A stretch of 64,000 nt of DNA from Streptomyces sp. LaPpAH-108 (GTDB lineage Bacteria > Actinomycetota > Actinomycetes > Streptomycetales > Streptomycetaceae): the NCBI RefSeq assembly GCF_000373625.1, contig NZ_KB891999.1, forward strand, positions 101,738 to 165,737, given 5' to 3'. The notes under the pieces were generated by a model, which was not told where the DNA came from, ran no database searches, and was given only the letters and a program-made list of their open reading frames with translations. Positions 26,946-35,300 of the stretch are shown here, one piece after another. Position 1 is the stretch's first letter. The number at the start of each line of letters is the position of its first letter. The position numbers and the translations under genes are program-made.

Positions 26946-27429
26946 GCGAGTGGAACGCGTCCGTGCGGCCCTGCGCGCCTACGGCAGCACCGCCGACGTG
27001 GTCGAGCTACCGGCCCCCGCGCCGACGGCGGCGACCGCAGCCGCTCAGCTCGGCTGCCCGGTGGGGGCCATCGCCAACAGCCTGGTCTTCACCGCCGACG
27101 GCGCGCCCCTGCTCGTCCTGACCAGCGGTGCCCACCGCGTGGACACCCGGCTCCTGGCCCGCCTCCTCGACGTGGGCCGGAAGAAGATCCGCCACGCGGA
27201 CCCCGCCTACGTCCTGACCGTGACCGGCCAGGAAGTGGGCGGCGTGGCCCCGGTGGGTCACCCGGCTCCCGTACGGACGCTGATCGACACCGCGCTGGCC
27301 GAGTACGACCACGTATGGGCGAGCGCCGGGATGGCGCACGCGGTGTTCCGTACGTCGTTCAAGGAACTGGTGGGCCTGACGGGCGGGGAGCCCGCCGTGG
27401 TCGCGGACGAACGGGACGCGTCGGCCTGA
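26938..27429 (+). CDS. YbaK/EbsC-type aminoacyl-tRNA deacylase
   Basis: A 163-residue YbaK/ProX-like editing domain starting at GTG 26938 inside the GNAT 3' end. Family marks are TAAAQLGCPVGAIANSLVF (about 33-51), the invariant lysines in RKKIRHADP (about 81-89), TGQEVGGVAPVGHPAP, and the C-terminal WASAGMAHAVFRTSFKEL. Such proteins hydrolyse mischarged aminoacyl-tRNA (for example Cys-tRNA(Pro)) in trans. Its stop codon lies in a hairpin shared with the convergent MFS gene. Confidence 0.92.
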   Translation: MHERVERVRAALRAYGSTADVVELPAPAPTAATAAAQLGCPVGAIANSLVFTADGAPLLVLTSGAHRVDTRLLARLLDVGRKKIRHADPAYVLTVTGQEVGGVAPVGHPAPVRTLIDTALAEYDHVWASAGMAHAVFRTSFKELVGLTGGEPAVVADERDASA

Positions 27430-27441
27430 CGGTTCAGGCCG
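27422..27441. terminator. Hairpin formed by two convergent stop codons
   Basis: CGGCCTGA, a CGGT loop, then TCAGGCCG: an 8-bp perfect stem that contains the stop codons of both the YbaK gene (TGA 27427-27429) and the MFS gene (TCA 27434-27436). With only 4 bp between the genes it could serve as a bidirectional terminator. There is no U-tract. Confidence 0.4.
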
Positions 27442-28666
27442 CGCGGGCCACGTCGACGCCCCGGTCGGACCGCAGGTTGCGTACGCCCGGCACGAGGGCC
27501 GTACCGGCGCAGACGACGGCGACCAGGACGGCCGAGGCCGCGAACGGCACGCGTGCGCCCCACAGGTGCAGGGCGAGGGGGGCGATGATCACGCCGAGCG
27601 GCTGTGCGGCGAGGGAGAGCAGCCAGTCGTAGGAGCTGACCCGGGCGAGCACGTGGTGCGGGATGGCCTCCTGGACCGTGGTCTGCCAGGTGGGGCTGAG
27701 GAAGCCGAGGCCCGCCATGGCGATGCCGTATCCGGTGACCAGCAGCGGAACGGGGGCGTCGGCCGCGAAGAGGGCCAACGGCAGGGCGTACGTGGCCAGG
27801 ACGAGGTTTCCGGCGAGCACCGGGCGCCGGGGGCGGGCCCGTCCGGCCAGCAGTGATCCGGCGAGCAGGCCGATGCCGCCCGCCTGGGTCACGGCGATCC
27901 AGGCGCCCTGGCCGCCGAGCCGGGTGACCGCGATGAGCGGGCCGAGGGTGAGCAGCACGTTGGCGACGAAGTTCCAGGCGGCGTGGGCGATGAGGCTCGT
28001 CCAGTACCAGTCCCGGGCCTTCACCTCGACCCAGCCCTCCACCAGCCCGGCGCGGATGGCCCGGCGCGCGGGCGCCGAACTCGCCTTCTGCCGCAGCCGG
28101 ATGAACGGCATCAGGGACGCGCTGAGGGCGAAGGCGGCGGAGTCGAGCACGAAGACCCAGCCGATGCCGACCGCCCAGATCAGCAGGCCCGCGAGGGCGG
28201 GACCGGCGAGCAGGGAGACGCTTTTGGCCACGCCCATCAGCGAGTTGGCCTTCTGCCGCGCCGGACCGGAGTCCGGGGCCACGCGGGTGAGGAGCGGGGA
28301 GAGGTTGGACAGGCTGACGGCGGAGGCGGCGCCCGCCACCGCCTGGGCCGTGGCGATCACCGCGATCGAGGCGTGGCCGGTGAGGAGTTGGAGGGCGACG
28401 ACGGCCTGGGTGAGGACGCGGGTCGTGTCGGCGGCGAGGGCGACCCAGCGGGGGTTGTAGTGGTCGGCCAGCACTCCGGCCACGGGCAGCAGGAGCAGCC
28501 GGGTGCCGAGCGCGCAGCCGAGCACCAGCGCGAGGGAGGTCGCCGATCCGGTGAGCTGGACGACGGCGAGACTCAGTGCGGTCGGCACGAGCGCGTCGCT
28601 CAGGGTGGACAGGGTGCGGCTGATCAGGAGCAGACGGAAGCCCGGAAGGCGTAGTGGATGCGTCAC
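27434..28666 (-). CDS. MFS transporter (EntS-like exporter)
   Basis: A 410-residue major facilitator with about 12 hydrophobic segments. Start chosen at GTG 28666 (THPLRLPGFRLLLISR); a start at 28702 would lie in the promoter. Signature areas are FRLLLISRTLSTLSDALVPT at the N-terminus, the loop VLADHYNPRWVALAADTTRV (about 66-85), and SPTWQTTVQEAIPHHVLARV. It fits the DHA3/EntS group of drug or siderophore exporters. It is divergent from a MarR regulator, so induction by an exported compound is likely. Confidence 0.92.
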   Translation of the reverse strand: MTHPLRLPGFRLLLISRTLSTLSDALVPTALSLAVVQLTGSATSLALVLGCALGTRLLLLPVAGVLADHYNPRWVALAADTTRVLTQAVVALQLLTGHASIAVIATAQAVAGAASAVSLSNLSPLLTRVAPDSGPARQKANSLMGVAKSVSLLAGPALAGLLIWAVGIGWVFVLDSAAFALSASLMPFIRLRQKASSAPARRAIRAGLVEGWVEVKARDWYWTSLIAHAAWNFVANVLLTLGPLIAVTRLGGQGAWIAVTQAGGIGLLAGSLLAGRARPRRPVLAGNLVLATYALPLALFAADAPVPLLVTGYGIAMAGLGFLSPTWQTTVQEAIPHHVLARVSSYDWLLSLAAQPLGVIIAPLALHLWGARVPFAASAVLVAVVCAGTALVPGVRNLRSDRGVDVARAA

Positions 28667-28701
28667 GCCCGCATGGTATTTCGGCTCCGTAATATTTGGC
28701 A

Positions 28702-28714
28702 CCGTAGTTTACGG
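28702..28714. promoter_or_regulatory. Candidate MarR operator
   Basis: CCGTA-GTT-TACGG, a perfect 5-bp inverted repeat in an otherwise AT-richer gap. It lies 12 bp before the MarR start and 35 bp before the MFS start. A related CCGTAATA lies at 28687-28694. Binding by the MarR protein is inferred from position. Confidence 0.45.
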
Positions 28715-28726
28715 CAAGGAAGTAAA

Positions 28727-29236
28727 ATGGCCGCCGTGACCGCACAGGACTCCGTGGACGAACACCTCGACCGCTGGCTCAAGGTGCTGCCCTCGCTCGA
28801 CCCCGTGGTCGAAGGGGTGGTGAAGCGTATGTGGGTGCTGGTCAGGCATCTGGGCGCGGTCAAGGAGGAGTCGCTGGCCGCCCACGGCCTCCAGAGTTTC
28901 GAGTACCTGACGCTGCACGCGCTGGCCGGCCGCGCCGGTTCGGCCTCTCCGACCGAGCTGGCCGGCGATCTCAAGCTCTCTCCGTCCGCGATGACCGGCC
29001 GCCTCGACGGCCTGGAACGGCGCGGCTTCGTCCGCCGCCGCCCGAGCAGCGTCGACCGCCGCAAGCTCGACATCGAACTCACCGACGAGGGCCGCGCCGC
29101 GTGGCGGTCCGCACTGGAGACCCAGGGCGCGGAGGAACACCGCATCCTGAGCGGCCTGAGCCCGGCGGAACGCGACCAACTGACGGACCTGCTGCGCCGA
29201 GTCCTGATCGAGGCCGAGCACCGCGACCCGCACTGA
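28727..29236 (+). CDS. MarR-family transcriptional regulator
   Basis: A 169-residue MarR protein from ATG 28727, with AAGGAAG five bases upstream. The winged helix is at about 60-125: SPTELAGDLKLSPSAMTGRL, then RRGFVRRRPSSVDRRKLDIE. It probably represses the divergent MFS exporter and its own gene, and perhaps the deaminase gene that starts 30 bp downstream. Confidence 0.93.
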   Translation: MAAVTAQDSVDEHLDRWLKVLPSLDPVVEGVVKRMWVLVRHLGAVKEESLAAHGLQSFEYLTLHALAGRAGSASPTELAGDLKLSPSAMTGRLDGLERRGFVRRRPSSVDRRKLDIELTDEGRAAWRSALETQGAEEHRILSGLSPAERDQLTDLLRRVLIEAEHRDPH

Positions 29237-29266
29237 CCGGACGAACAGCCCCCCTGAGGTGGAGAG

Positions 29267-29680
29267 TTGAGCACACAGACCCCTGACGTCGACCACGAAC
29301 TCGTCCAGGCCGCGACCCACCTCGCGCGCACCCGCTGCCACGGCGACAACCACACCGTCGCCGCCGCGGGCCGCGCCCCGGACGGCCGGATCGTCACCGC
29401 GCTCAACGCCTACCACTTCACCGGCGGCCCCTGCGCCGAACTCGTCCTGATCGGTACGGCCGCCGCCCAGGGCATCTACGCCCTGGACACCGTCGTCGCG
29501 GTGGGCGACCGCGAACGCGGCGTGATTCCCCCCTGTGGCCGCTGCCGCCAGGCCCTCCTCGACTACTTCCCCGCCTCCCACGTCATCGTCGGCACCGGAG
29601 CCGACCTGCGCACCCTCCCGATCACCGCCCTGCTTCCCGAGAGCTACGTCTGGTCGGACCACCAGCTCGACGCCGACTGA
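29267..29680 (+). CDS. Cytidine-deaminase-fold enzyme resembling blasticidin-S deaminase
   Basis: A 137-residue CDA-fold protein from TTG 29267 (GGAG upstream). The zinc site is intact: Cys-Ala-Glu in NAYHFTGGPCAELVLIGTAA (about 47-66) and the Cys pair in IPPCGRCRQALLDYFP (about 86-101). YHFTGGPCAEL, the spacing and a C-terminal LLPESYVW match blasticidin-S deaminases better than housekeeping cytidine deaminases. It probably deaminates a cytosine-containing nucleoside, possibly a peptidyl nucleoside antibiotic. The MarR and MFS neighbours fit a self-protection or drug-response module, which is inference. Confidence 0.85.
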   Translation: MSTQTPDVDHELVQAATHLARTRCHGDNHTVAAAGRAPDGRIVTALNAYHFTGGPCAELVLIGTAAAQGIYALDTVVAVGDRERGVIPPCGRCRQALLDYFPASHVIVGTGADLRTLPITALLPESYVWSDHQLDAD

Positions 29681-29708
29681 GCACGCCGACCAGTGAATTG
29701 ATGATCCG

Positions 29709-30983
29709 TCAGAGATCGGCCAGTCCGAACGGCAGTCCCGGATTCGCCTCCGCGATCTCCAGGAGCCGGTTGTACTTGGCGACCCGCTCGCCCCGGGCCG
29801 GGGCGCCGGACTTGATCTGGCCGCAGCCGGTGCCGACGGCCAGGTCGGCGATGAAGGAGTCGTCGGTCTCGCCGGAGCGGTGGGAGACCATCTGGGTGTA
29901 CCCGGCCTCGCGGCACAGGCGCATGGCGTCCAGGGTCTCGGTGACCGTGCCGATCTGATTGACCTTGATGAGGGCGGAGTTGGCGATCCTCCGGCCGATC
30001 GCCTCGGCGATGACGAGCGGGTTGGTGACGAAGATGTCGTCCCCCATGATCTGCGCGCGCTCCCCGAGGCGGGCGGTGAGCCGGACCCAGCCGTCCCAGT
30101 CGTCCTCGGCGAGACCGTCCTCGATGGACCACACGGGGTAGTGGCCGACGATCTCCTCGTAGCGGCCGATGAGTTGGTCGCTGGTCAGCGACTCCCCCAC
30201 CACCCGGTAGCGGCCGTCCGGGGCCCGGAACTCGCTCGCGGCCGGGTCCAGGGCGATCGCCACGCCCTCCCGGCCGGGAACACGGCCCGCGTCCGCGATG
30301 GACTCCACCAGCAGGTCAAGGACGTCCTCCGGGCGGCTCACCGCGGGCGCGAAACCGCCCTCGTCACCCAGGCCCGTCGCGAACCCCTCCGCAGAGAGGC
30401 GGGACTTGAGCCGCGCGTACACCTCGGCGCCCGCGCGCACCGCCTCCGGCAGGCTCGGTGCGCCGAGCGGGGCGAGCATGAACTCCTGGAAATCGAGATC
30501 GTTGGCGGCGTGCGCACCGCCGTTGACGACGTTGAAGTGCGGTACCGGCAGGCGGGGTCGGGTGCCCGCCACGTCCGCGATGTACTGCCACAGCTCCCGG
30601 CCCGCGAGCACCGCCGCCGCGCGCCACACAGCCAGGGAGACACCGACCACCGCGTTGGCGCCCAGCCGGGACTTGGTCTCGGTGCCGTCCAGTTCGCGCA
30701 GCGCCCGGTCGACGTCGGCGGGCGAGGCGACGTCGCGGCCGGTCAGGGCCCGGGCGATCTCGCCGTTCACGTGCCCGACGGCACCCAGCACCCCCTGCCC
30801 GCCGTACCGCCCCGCGTCCCCGTCCCGGAGTTCGGCGGCCTCCCGGGTTCCGGTGGAGGCCCCGGCGGGGACACCGGCCCGCACCCGGGTGCCGTCCTCG
30901 GTGGTGAGCGTGACCGCGAGGGTCGGCCGGGCGCGGGAGTCCAGGATCTCCACGGCGTGCAGGTCGGTGATCCGCAAAGTCAT
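29709..30983 (-). CDS. eno: Phosphopyruvate hydratase (enolase), probable second copy
   Basis: A 424-residue enolase interconverting 2-phosphoglycerate and phosphoenolpyruvate. ATG 30983 (MTLRITDLHAVEILDSRARP). Catalytic and Mg-binding segments are present: SRARPTLAVTL, VPAGASTGTREAAELRDGD, GDEGGFAPAVS, SIEDGLAEDDW, GDDIFVTNP, KVNQIGTVTETL, and MVSHRSGETDDSFIADLAVG. Its position next to pyrophosphatase and phosphoglycerate mutase genes, not next to a septum-protein gene as the housekeeping enolase usually is, suggests a paralogue. It is the last gene of a ppa-gpm-eno operon. Confidence 0.93.
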   Translation of the reverse strand: MTLRITDLHAVEILDSRARPTLAVTLTTEDGTRVRAGVPAGASTGTREAAELRDGDAGRYGGQGVLGAVGHVNGEIARALTGRDVASPADVDRALRELDGTETKSRLGANAVVGVSLAVWRAAAVLAGRELWQYIADVAGTRPRLPVPHFNVVNGGAHAANDLDFQEFMLAPLGAPSLPEAVRAGAEVYARLKSRLSAEGFATGLGDEGGFAPAVSRPEDVLDLLVESIADAGRVPGREGVAIALDPAASEFRAPDGRYRVVGESLTSDQLIGRYEEIVGHYPVWSIEDGLAEDDWDGWVRLTARLGERAQIMGDDIFVTNPLVIAEAIGRRIANSALIKVNQIGTVTETLDAMRLCREAGYTQMVSHRSGETDDSFIADLAVGTGCGQIKSGAPARGERVAKYNRLLEIAEANPGLPFGLADL

Positions 30984-31017
30984 GAGCTTTCCCAACTCGG
31001 TTGTCGTACGGCGGGGT

Positions 31018-31773
31018 TCATGAATGGCCTTCGGCCGCGACCGCCGCCGCTCCCGCCCGGGCGGCCACGGGGTCCAGATAGGTGCCGCCGCGCACACACG
31101 GGCGCAGGGCACGGTCGAAGTCGTAACGCAGGGGTGCGCCGGTCGGGATGTCGAGTCCCCGGACCTCGTCGTCGGTGAGCCGGTCGAGGACGGTGGCCAG
31201 CGCGCGCAGGGAGTTGCCGTGCGCGACGACCAACACCGTGGCCCCCCTGCGTACTTGGGGTGCGAGGACGTCGGCCCAGTACGGCGCGACCCGTGCGGTC
31301 ATGTCGGCCAGGCTCTCCGTGGCCGGTACGCCGCCGGGGCGCAGGGCCGCGTAGCGGGGGTCGGCGCGCAGCCGGGCCAGCTCGGCGGCGGCCAGCGGTG
31401 CGGGCCGGGAGTGCAGGGAGCGGCGCAACCACCGGTAGCGCTCGGCGCCCTCGCGCGCCCGGACCTCGTGTTTGCGGCACCCGGTCAGCGCGCCGTACTG
31501 CCGCTCGTTCAGCCGCCAGCTGCGCCGTACGGGTACCCAGAGCCGGTCCAGTTCGGCCAGCGCCAGGTCGGCGGTGCGGATCGAGCGGCGCATCACCGAG
31601 GTGTGGACCGTGTCGGGCACCAACGCCGCCCGCGCGAGCAGCCGGGCGGCCCGTACCGCCTCGTCCGCGCCGCGCGGGGTCAGGGCCACGTCGCACCAAC
31701 CGGTGAAGCGGCCCTCGGCGTTGGTGGTGCTCTGGCCGTGCCGGAGCAGGACCAGACGGCCCGGTTCAGGCAC
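31018..31773 (-). CDS. gpmA: 2,3-bisphosphoglycerate-dependent phosphoglycerate mutase
   Basis: A 251-residue dPGM interconverting 3- and 2-phosphoglycerate. LVLLRHGQSTTNAEGRFTGW at about 7-26 holds the phospho-histidine. NERQYGALTG (about 89-98), VPATESLADMTARVAPYW and the second histidine in VVAHGNSLRAL are conserved. It overlaps the pyrophosphatase gene by 8 bp and precedes enolase by 34 bp, so two consecutive glycolytic steps are co-transcribed. Confidence 0.94.
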   Translation of the reverse strand: MPEPGRLVLLRHGQSTTNAEGRFTGWCDVALTPRGADEAVRAARLLARAALVPDTVHTSVMRRSIRTADLALAELDRLWVPVRRSWRLNERQYGALTGCRKHEVRAREGAERYRWLRRSLHSRPAPLAAAELARLRADPRYAALRPGGVPATESLADMTARVAPYWADVLAPQVRRGATVLVVAHGNSLRALATVLDRLTDDEVRGLDIPTGAPLRYDFDRALRPCVRGGTYLDPVAARAGAAAVAAEGHS

Positions 31774-32263
31774 GCTGGTGTGCCGGTTCGGCGGCGCGGG
31801 CGCGGGAGGCGGCGATCTCCGCGTACGCCTGCTCGCGGCCCTCCCAGTGCGAGCCCTCTACGGACTTGCCGGGCTCCAGGTCCTTGTAGACCTCGAAGAA
31901 GTGGGTGATCTCCATCCGGTCGAAGTCGGGGATGTCACCGATGTCCTGCACCTCGGCGTAGCGCGGGTCGTGCGCGGGGACGCAGAGGATCTTCTCGTCG
32001 GGGCCGTGCTCGTCCCGCATGACGAACATGCCGACCGCCCGGCACTCGACGACACAGCCGGGGAACGTCGGCTCGCCGGTCAGCACGAGCGCGTCCAGCG
32101 GGTCGCCGTCGCCGCCGAGGGTGCCGTCGATGTAGCCGTAGTCGGCCGGGTACTGCGTGGAGGTGAACAGCATGCGGTCCAGGCGGATGCGGTGCAGTTC
32201 GTGGTCCATCTCGTACTTGTTGCGCGAGCCCTGGGGGATCTCCACGGTCACGTCGAGTTCCAT
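31766..32263 (-). CDS. ppa: Inorganic pyrophosphatase (family I)
   Basis: A 165-residue soluble pyrophosphatase, normal length for actinobacteria. ATG 32263 has AGGAGG nearby. Active-site residues are visible: EIPQGSRNKYEMDHE (about 9-23), YPADYGYIDGTLGGDGDPLD (about 38-57), and ILCVPAHDPRY (about 92-102). It hydrolyses PPi, pulling biosynthetic reactions forward. First gene of the ppa-gpm-eno unit; probably a second copy to a housekeeping ppa elsewhere. Confidence 0.95.
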   Translation of the reverse strand: MELDVTVEIPQGSRNKYEMDHELHRIRLDRMLFTSTQYPADYGYIDGTLGGDGDPLDALVLTGEPTFPGCVVECRAVGMFVMRDEHGPDEKILCVPAHDPRYAEVQDIGDIPDFDRMEITHFFEVYKDLEPGKSVEGSHWEGREQAYAEIAASRARAAEPAHQRA

Positions 32264-32827
32264 CGTTTCCTCCTGGTGGCAGGGGCTGGTGGGAGTGGTC
32301 GCCCGGCACGTACCGGCGGGCATAGGTATGTGGTCACCCGACACGTGTGTACGGCCGGGCACGAGGGCGTGGCCATGTGGCGCGGGCGGATGGCGACCGC
32401 GACGGGGAGTCTCGCCAGAGGTCGGCGGAGCGGGGAACGGCGGCGCCGAGGGCGGCGGAGCGGCGGATGCGGGCATGGTTCCTCCTGGTCGCTTCGTTGG
32501 ACCAGGGACCGTCAGCGGCGGATGCCGCGGTTCGCGGTGAGCCCCATCACCGGCGCGCTCGGCGCATTCGTAGTATGCCCGGCGTGATGCCGTGGCAGGC
32601 ATTCAGCCTACGCCGAACGGGGCGGTCCGGCCGCACGGCCCCCGCCACGGCCCGCTCCCCCGGCGTACGCTCGACAGTGCGCGAGACGCTCGGCGCTGGA
32701 CCCCGCCGAGGCCGCCCCCTCACCGGGTGGCCGACCCGCCGTACCGGCCGATGGTTCCTGTTCACCGCACTTGTCGCACCCACCGCGCGCACCGCGTCGC
32801 GAGGGCCGCGAGAACCGGGAGGACACC
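32264..32827. other. Divergent intergenic region, no gene seen
   Basis: 564 bp between ppa (leftward) and a small hypothetical gene (rightward). Frames crossing it lack a convincing start, ribosome site or known motif, and third-position bias is inconsistent. It must hold promoters for both sides. The conserved element found at 35256, 35602 and 37187 is not present here. Confidence 0.6.
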
Positions 32828-33172
32828 ATGACCGGCGCCGCCTACAGCGCGCACGACAGCACCCGACTCACCGTCTCCACCGGCCTGTTCGCCCCCGCGT
32901 GGCTGCCGCCGGGCGGCCGGGACAACGGCCTGCGCGCCACCGCGTGGGCCCCGATCGCCGACCTCCCCGCCCGGCACGTCGACACCGTGCTCGACGCGCT
33001 GCGGCAGGCGGACGTAGCGGCACACGCCGCCCCCGCCCCGCGCCCCGTACGGGTCGTCACCCCGGACCGGCGACGTGCGGCCGAGCCGGTATGGCGGCTG
33101 CGGGTGGGCTCGACCTCGTACGCGCGCGCCGAGGACATCCTGATGCGCCTGCTGCGCACCCTGGACGACTGA
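32828..33172 (+). CDS. Hypothetical protein
   Basis: A 114-residue protein from ATG 32828, with GGAGG six bases upstream. It begins MTGAAYSAHDSTRLTVSTGL; a middle helix (ARHVDTVLDALRQADVAAHA) and a C-terminal WRLRVGSTSYARAEDILMRL are visible. There are no membrane segments and no family I recognise. Third codon positions are strongly G/C, so it is a real gene. It converges with another small hypothetical gene, inside the energy/stress block. Confidence 0.7.
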   Translation: MTGAAYSAHDSTRLTVSTGLFAPAWLPPGGRDNGLRATAWAPIADLPARHVDTVLDALRQADVAAHAAPAPRPVRVVTPDRRRAAEPVWRLRVGSTSYARAEDILMRLLRTLDD

Positions 33173-33194
33173 CGTCGCCAGGCCCTGGCCCTCG

Positions 33195-33521
33195 TCAGGC
33201 CGTCGGGCCGTACCGCGCCAGCGCACGCGCCGCGCCCCGCAGGGTGCGGTACGCGCCGATCTCGTGCGCGGTGCGGGCGGGTACGGCGATCCAGCGGGCG
33301 CGGCGGCCGTCGCGGTGGCGGCGGGCGCGGCCGAGGAGCCGTCCGTCGCGGGCGACGACCTGGATGACCGGGTGCCCGGCGAACAGCGGGGTCCACGCGA
33401 GGCCACGGGTGCGGGCCAGCCGCCGCAGGGCCTGTTCCTCGCGCAGCCGCCACTCGGCATTGACGACGGTGTACCGCGCCACGCGCAGCACGGCCGCCGC
33501 CTGCCGGTCGGGGTGGGTCAT
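33195..33521 (-). CDS. Hypothetical basic protein
   Basis: A 108-residue Arg-rich protein from ATG 33521, with GGAGG upstream. MTHPDRQAAAVLRVARYTVV opens it; later come WTPLFAGHPVIQVVARDGRL and ARWIAVPARTAHEIGAYRTL. No family recognised. It starts 27 bp after the ABC-F stop and is co-directional, so it is probably the second gene of that transcript. Confidence 0.65.
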   Translation of the reverse strand: MTHPDRQAAAVLRVARYTVVNAEWRLREEQALRRLARTRGLAWTPLFAGHPVIQVVARDGRLLGRARRHRDGRRARWIAVPARTAHEIGAYRTLRGAARALARYGPTA

Positions 33522-33548
33522 CGCGCGGACCTCCTGTCGCGTGCGCGG

Positions 33549-35207
33549 TCAGCCGTGGACCAGCCGACGGTGGGCGGCCCGGTGCGGACGGGCCGGGTCG
33601 GGGCCGGAACGTTTGCGCCGGTCGGTCTCGTAGTCGGTGTAGTTCCCCTCGAACCAGCGCCAGTGCGCGTCGCCCTCCCAGGCCAGGATGTGGGTGGCGA
33701 CGCGATCGAGGAACCAGCGGTCGTGCGCGCTGACGAGCACACAGCCCGGGAAGCCGAGCAGCGCGTGCTCCAGCGCGGCCAGCGTCTCGACGTCGAGGTC
33801 GTTGGTCGGCTCGTCCAGCAGCAGGAGGTTGCCGCCCTGGCGGAGGGTGAGGGCGAGGTGGAGCCGGTTGCGTTCGCCTCCGGAGAGCACGCCGACGGGT
33901 TTGTGCTGGTCGGCGCCCTTGAAGCCGAAGGTGGCGAGGTAGGCGCGGGCGGCTGTTTCCGGTCCGCTCGCGGGTGTCTCCTCGCCGCCGGACACCGCCT
34001 CCCACACCGACGCGGCGGGATCGAGTCCGGCGCGGTTCTGGTCGACGTAGGAGATCCGTACGGTGTCGCCGAGGCGCAGGGTTCCCGCGTCGGGGTGCTC
34101 CTCCCCCGCGATCATCCGGAACAGGGTGGTCTTGCCGACGCCGTTGGGGCCGAGCACGCCGACGATGCCGCCGCGCGGCAGGGAGAAGGACAGGTCCTCG
34201 ATCAGGGTGCGTCCGCCGAGGGACTTGGTGAGATGGCCGGCCTCCAGGACCAGGCTGCCCAGGCGCGGGCCGGGCGGAACGGAGATCTCTCCGGGCTCGT
34301 GCGTCCGGGGCCGCGCGGCCTCGGCGGCCAGGTCCTCGTACCGCCGCACGCGCGCCTTGGTCAGCGCCCGCCGCCCCTTGGCTCCGGAGCGCGCCCACGC
34401 CAGTTCGTCCGCGAGCCGTGCGCGCCGCCGGGCGTCCTTGCGGCCCTCGATCCGCAGCCGGGCGGCCTTCGCCTCCAGGTACGCGGTGTAGTCGCCCTCG
34501 TGGACATGGGCGCGGCCCCGGTCGATCTCCAGGATCCACTGGGCGGTGTGGTCGAGGAAGTACCGGTCGTGGGTGACGGCGACGACGGTGCCGGGGTAGT
34601 CCGCGAGGTGCTGTTCGAGCCAGGTCACGGACTCGGCGTCCAGGTGGTTGGTCGGCTCGTCCAGCAGGAGCAGGTCCGGCTGGGACAGCAGCAGACGGCA
34701 CAGGCCGGTACGGCGCCGTTCGCCGCCGGAGAGGTCGGCGACGGGCGTGTCCGGCGGCGGGCAGCGCAGGGCGTCCCTCGCCTGGGCCAGCCGGGAGTCC
34801 AGGTCCCAGGCGTCCGCGTGGTCCAGGGCTTCCTGGAGGGCGCCCAGCTCGTCCAGGAGTCCCGCGTCGCCGTCGTCCCGCGCGAGCCGGGCGGTCACGG
34901 CGTCGTAGCGGGCGAGCAGCGCGCGGGTGCCCGCGGCGCCCTGCTCGATGATCTCCCGGACGGTGACCGTGTCGTCGAGCCGGGGCTCCTGCTCAAGGAG
35001 CCCGACGCTGCTCCCCGGCGCCGCGAACGCGTCCCCGCCCACCGGCCGCTCCAGCCCCGCCATGATCCGCAGCACGGTGGACTTGCCCATGCCGTTGGGC
35101 CCGACGACACCGACCCGGGCGCCGGACCGGAACGCGAGCGTGACGTCGTCCAGAACGACCTTGTCACCGTGGGCCATGCGGGCCCTGCGCATCGTGTACG
35201 CGTACAT
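33549..35207 (-). CDS. ABC-F protein, EttA-type
   Basis: A 552-residue protein with two ABC domains and no membrane part. Start is ATG 35207 (MYAYTMRRARMAHGDKVVLD) with GGAGG seven bases upstream; this aligns with the EttA N-terminus. Domain 1: Walker A GPNGMGKST, signature LSGGERRR, Walker B LLLLDEPTNHLD. An arm/linker rich in Arg and Ala follows (AYLEAKAARLRIEGRKDARR). Domain 2: GPNGVGKTT, LSGGERNRLHLALTL, LLLLDEPTNDLD. EttA binds the ribosomal E site and couples translation to the ATP/ADP ratio; antibiotic-resistance ABC-F proteins are an alternative. Conserved element copy B lies 48 bp upstream. Confidence 0.93.
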   Translation of the reverse strand: MYAYTMRRARMAHGDKVVLDDVTLAFRSGARVGVVGPNGMGKSTVLRIMAGLERPVGGDAFAAPGSSVGLLEQEPRLDDTVTVREIIEQGAAGTRALLARYDAVTARLARDDGDAGLLDELGALQEALDHADAWDLDSRLAQARDALRCPPPDTPVADLSGGERRRTGLCRLLLSQPDLLLLDEPTNHLDAESVTWLEQHLADYPGTVVAVTHDRYFLDHTAQWILEIDRGRAHVHEGDYTAYLEAKAARLRIEGRKDARRRARLADELAWARSGAKGRRALTKARVRRYEDLAAEAARPRTHEPGEISVPPGPRLGSLVLEAGHLTKSLGGRTLIEDLSFSLPRGGIVGVLGPNGVGKTTLFRMIAGEEHPDAGTLRLGDTVRISYVDQNRAGLDPAASVWEAVSGGEETPASGPETAARAYLATFGFKGADQHKPVGVLSGGERNRLHLALTLRQGGNLLLLDEPTNDLDVETLAALEHALLGFPGCVLVSAHDRWFLDRVATHILAWEGDAHWRWFEGNYTDYETDRRKRSGPDPARPHRAAHRRLVHG

Positions 35208-35255
35208 CCGCGAGCCTCCGTCCCCGGGCCGCCCGGTGTGGGCGGCGCTCTCGGC

Positions 35256-35300
35256 AGAGGCCATCAGCACGACTCCGTGCGATCGAGGGCGAGCCTCATC
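35256..35300 (-). promoter_or_regulatory. Conserved upstream element, copy B (ABC-F gene)
   Basis: On the minus strand it begins GATGAGGCTCGCCCT and ends CGTGCTGATGGCCTCT. Between the blocks lies a hairpin with arms GCACG and CGTGC and loop GAGT. It lies 48 bp upstream of the ABC-F start. The same blocks occur at 35602-35649 and 37187-37229. The binding factor or RNA role is unknown. Confidence 0.7.
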
